A stretch of 64,000 nucleotides of DNA from assembly GCA_016928075.1 (NCBI GenBank), contig JAFGLJ010000027.1, positions 186,001 through 250,000 of the forward strand. Reading direction: 5' to 3'. Source of the DNA: Bacteroidales bacterium. Its GTDB lineage: Bacteria; Bacteroidota; Bacteroidia; Bacteroidales; VadinHA17. The position numbers were made by a program, and so were the translations under genes. Position 1 is the first letter of the stretch, and each line of letters begins with the position of its first letter. Shown here one piece after another: positions 62,848 through 64,000 of this stretch. The notes under the pieces were generated by a model. That model ran no database searches and was not told where the DNA came from. It saw only the letters and a list, made by a program, of their open reading frames with translations.

Positions 62848-64000
62848 ATGGGAAAGTCCGTGCATCTGAGAAATTTAGAAAGACTGGTTCTTTTAATATC
62901 AATCATACTGCCAATAAGCCCGTGCAACATATCAGGCCAGGTAAAGACCTGGGAGGGAATGATTGATATTCCAACTTATCCCTGGGAGGATGATGTCAAT
63001 CCAAAATTCTGGGCTATGGAATCAGGTGCCAAAGGTGCTACAACTGTGAAAGCCTCACTTACATACCCGTATAATATGCAGGATCACCTTTCACGAAAAT
63101 TTGCAACTGTAACATACAAGGCCCTGTTCCTGGAAAATGAATATCTTAAGATTACATGCCTGCCTGAACTGGGAGGGAGACTTCATTCCGTTTACGATAA
63201 AACAACAGGCCAGGAAGTATTTCACAGAAATGATGTTATAAAACCAAGCATGATAGCAATGAGGGGGGCCTTTATCAGTGGTGGTGCAGAATGGAATGCG
63301 GGACCACAGGTACATACAGTAACAATACTCTCACCTGTGGATGTAATCACAGGCGTAAATCCTGATGGTTCAGCATTTCTCGAGGTAAGTAATCTGGAAA
63401 AAAGCCTCAGGACAAGATGGACGGTAAGGGTCACACTTCACCCTGGGAGTTCTGTCCTCGATGAGGAAATTCGTATTTATAACCCTGTTGAAGCCATGAG
63501 TCCTTATTACTTTTGGAATTGTACTGCTTTCCCTCAATTACCAGGTACACGATTTATTTATCCTATGAGCCTCGGAACGGATCATTTTGGTGTAAGGTTC
63601 TTTAACTGGCCGGTTCATAAGGGCAAAGACCTGTCATGGGCAAAAAATTATGAAGATGCATCCTCAATATTTGCAGTCGATTGTGCATATGATTTTTTCG
63701 GTGCCTATGATGTTGATATTGACCGTGGAGTGATACAGGTTGCAGATCATAATGAACACAGTGGTAAAAAAGCATGGACATGGGGCCAGGGCGAATATGG
63801 AAGAGTAAGCATGAAGAACCTGGGAGATAATAACCCTGAGTATATTGAAGTGCAAAGCGGGCCTTTACAGACCCAGTCAGATTATGGTTTACTAGCACCG
63901 GGAAGCAGTCTTTCCTGGAAAGAATACTGGTACCCGGTACATGGCCTCGGTAATGGTTTTGAGTATGCAACCAAAGATGTAGCTATTCAAACAGATCATG
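62848..64000 (+). CDS. DUF5107 domain protein, N-terminal part (runs off window)
   Basis: 384 codons are open to the window edge. The start MGKSVHLRNLERLVLLISII is a signal peptide, followed by VKTWEGMIDIPTYPWEDDVNP, then YKALFLENEYLKITCLPELG, GRLHSVYDKTTGQEVFHRND and ISGGAEWNAGPQVHTV. These match the DUF5107 pattern, a galactose-mutarotase-like beta-sandwich found N-terminal to TPR regions in large exported proteins of polysaccharide loci. The reaction is not clear to me. It starts 36 bases after the last sulfatase and belongs to the same transcription unit. The C-terminal part is missing. Confidence 0.8.
   Translation, partial: MGKSVHLRNLERLVLLISIILPISPCNISGQVKTWEGMIDIPTYPWEDDVNPKFWAMESGAKGATTVKASLTYPYNMQDHLSRKFATVTYKALFLENEYLKITCLPELGGRLHSVYDKTTGQEVFHRNDVIKPSMIAMRGAFISGGAEWNAGPQVHTVTILSPVDVITGVNPDGSAFLEVSNLEKSLRTRWTVRVTLHPGSSVLDEEIRIYNPVEAMSPYYFWNCTAFPQLPGTRFIYPMSLGTDHFGVRFFNWPVHKGKDLSWAKNYEDASSIFAVDCAYDFFGAYDVDIDRGVIQVADHNEHSGKKAWTWGQGEYGRVSMKNLGDNNPEYIEVQSGPLQTQSDYGLLAPGSSLSWKEYWYPVHGLGNGFEYATKDVAIQTDH

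Overview
The window comes from a chromosome of the phylum Bacteroidota, probably a Bacteroidales/Marinilabiliales-like polysaccharide degrader. The evidence is TAnnTTTG/TTTG promoters, a DAHP synthase fused to a chorismate mutase, a protein with a gliding-motility type C-terminal sorting domain (type IX secretion), many surface lipoproteins, and dense carbohydrate-active enzymes and sulfatases. I see no rRNA, tRNA, CRISPR array, complete insertion sequence or prophage.

Positions 1-31.8 kb are mostly housekeeping. A five-gene aromatic amino acid operon runs leftwards (aminotransferase, DAHP synthase/chorismate mutase, aroB, aroA, aroC). In front of it lies what looks like a complete transcription attenuator: a Bacteroidota promoter, an 18-residue leader peptide with 5 Tyr and 2 Phe in one 8-residue run, a possible antiterminator arm overlapping the leader stop codon, and a strong terminator 5 bases before the first structural gene. 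Then come nth, a soluble hybrid histidine kinase, a three-gene secreted-protein unit (DUF6702-like, CHU_C protein, TPR protein), pyk-aroQ, xerD, a metal permease with a C-terminal HMA domain set between mosaic intergenic repeats, a DPP-IV type peptidase, a small fucose unit (GH29, GH95, sulfatase), and a set of PEP-node genes (ppdK, pckA) with plsY, a YceI protein and a nitroreductase.

From about 31.9 kb to the end the window is an accessory polysaccharide-utilisation region. It has seven intact sulfatases (eight in the window), a SASA-type esterase, GH106 and GH78 alpha-L-rhamnosidases, a URO-D family protein, two paralogous LamG proteins with a large uncharacterised domain, and a DUF5107 protein cut by the window edge. 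Fucosidases, rhamnosidases and sulfatases together point to a sulfated rhamnose- and/or fucose-containing glycan. No SusC/SusD pair and no dedicated regulator are present in the window.

The accessory region is visibly turning over. It holds a C-terminal remnant of an aspartate-type aminotransferase abutting a C-terminal remnant of a sulfatase, a deleted and frameshifted lipoprotein gene, a deleted GH2 gene, and an octaheme cytochrome/TPR gene interrupted by two in-frame nonsense codons. The strongest candidate for an undescribed system is the Tyr/Phe attenuator. Next are the LamG plus unknown-domain family and the sulfatase / octaheme-TPR / Rid-like unit.
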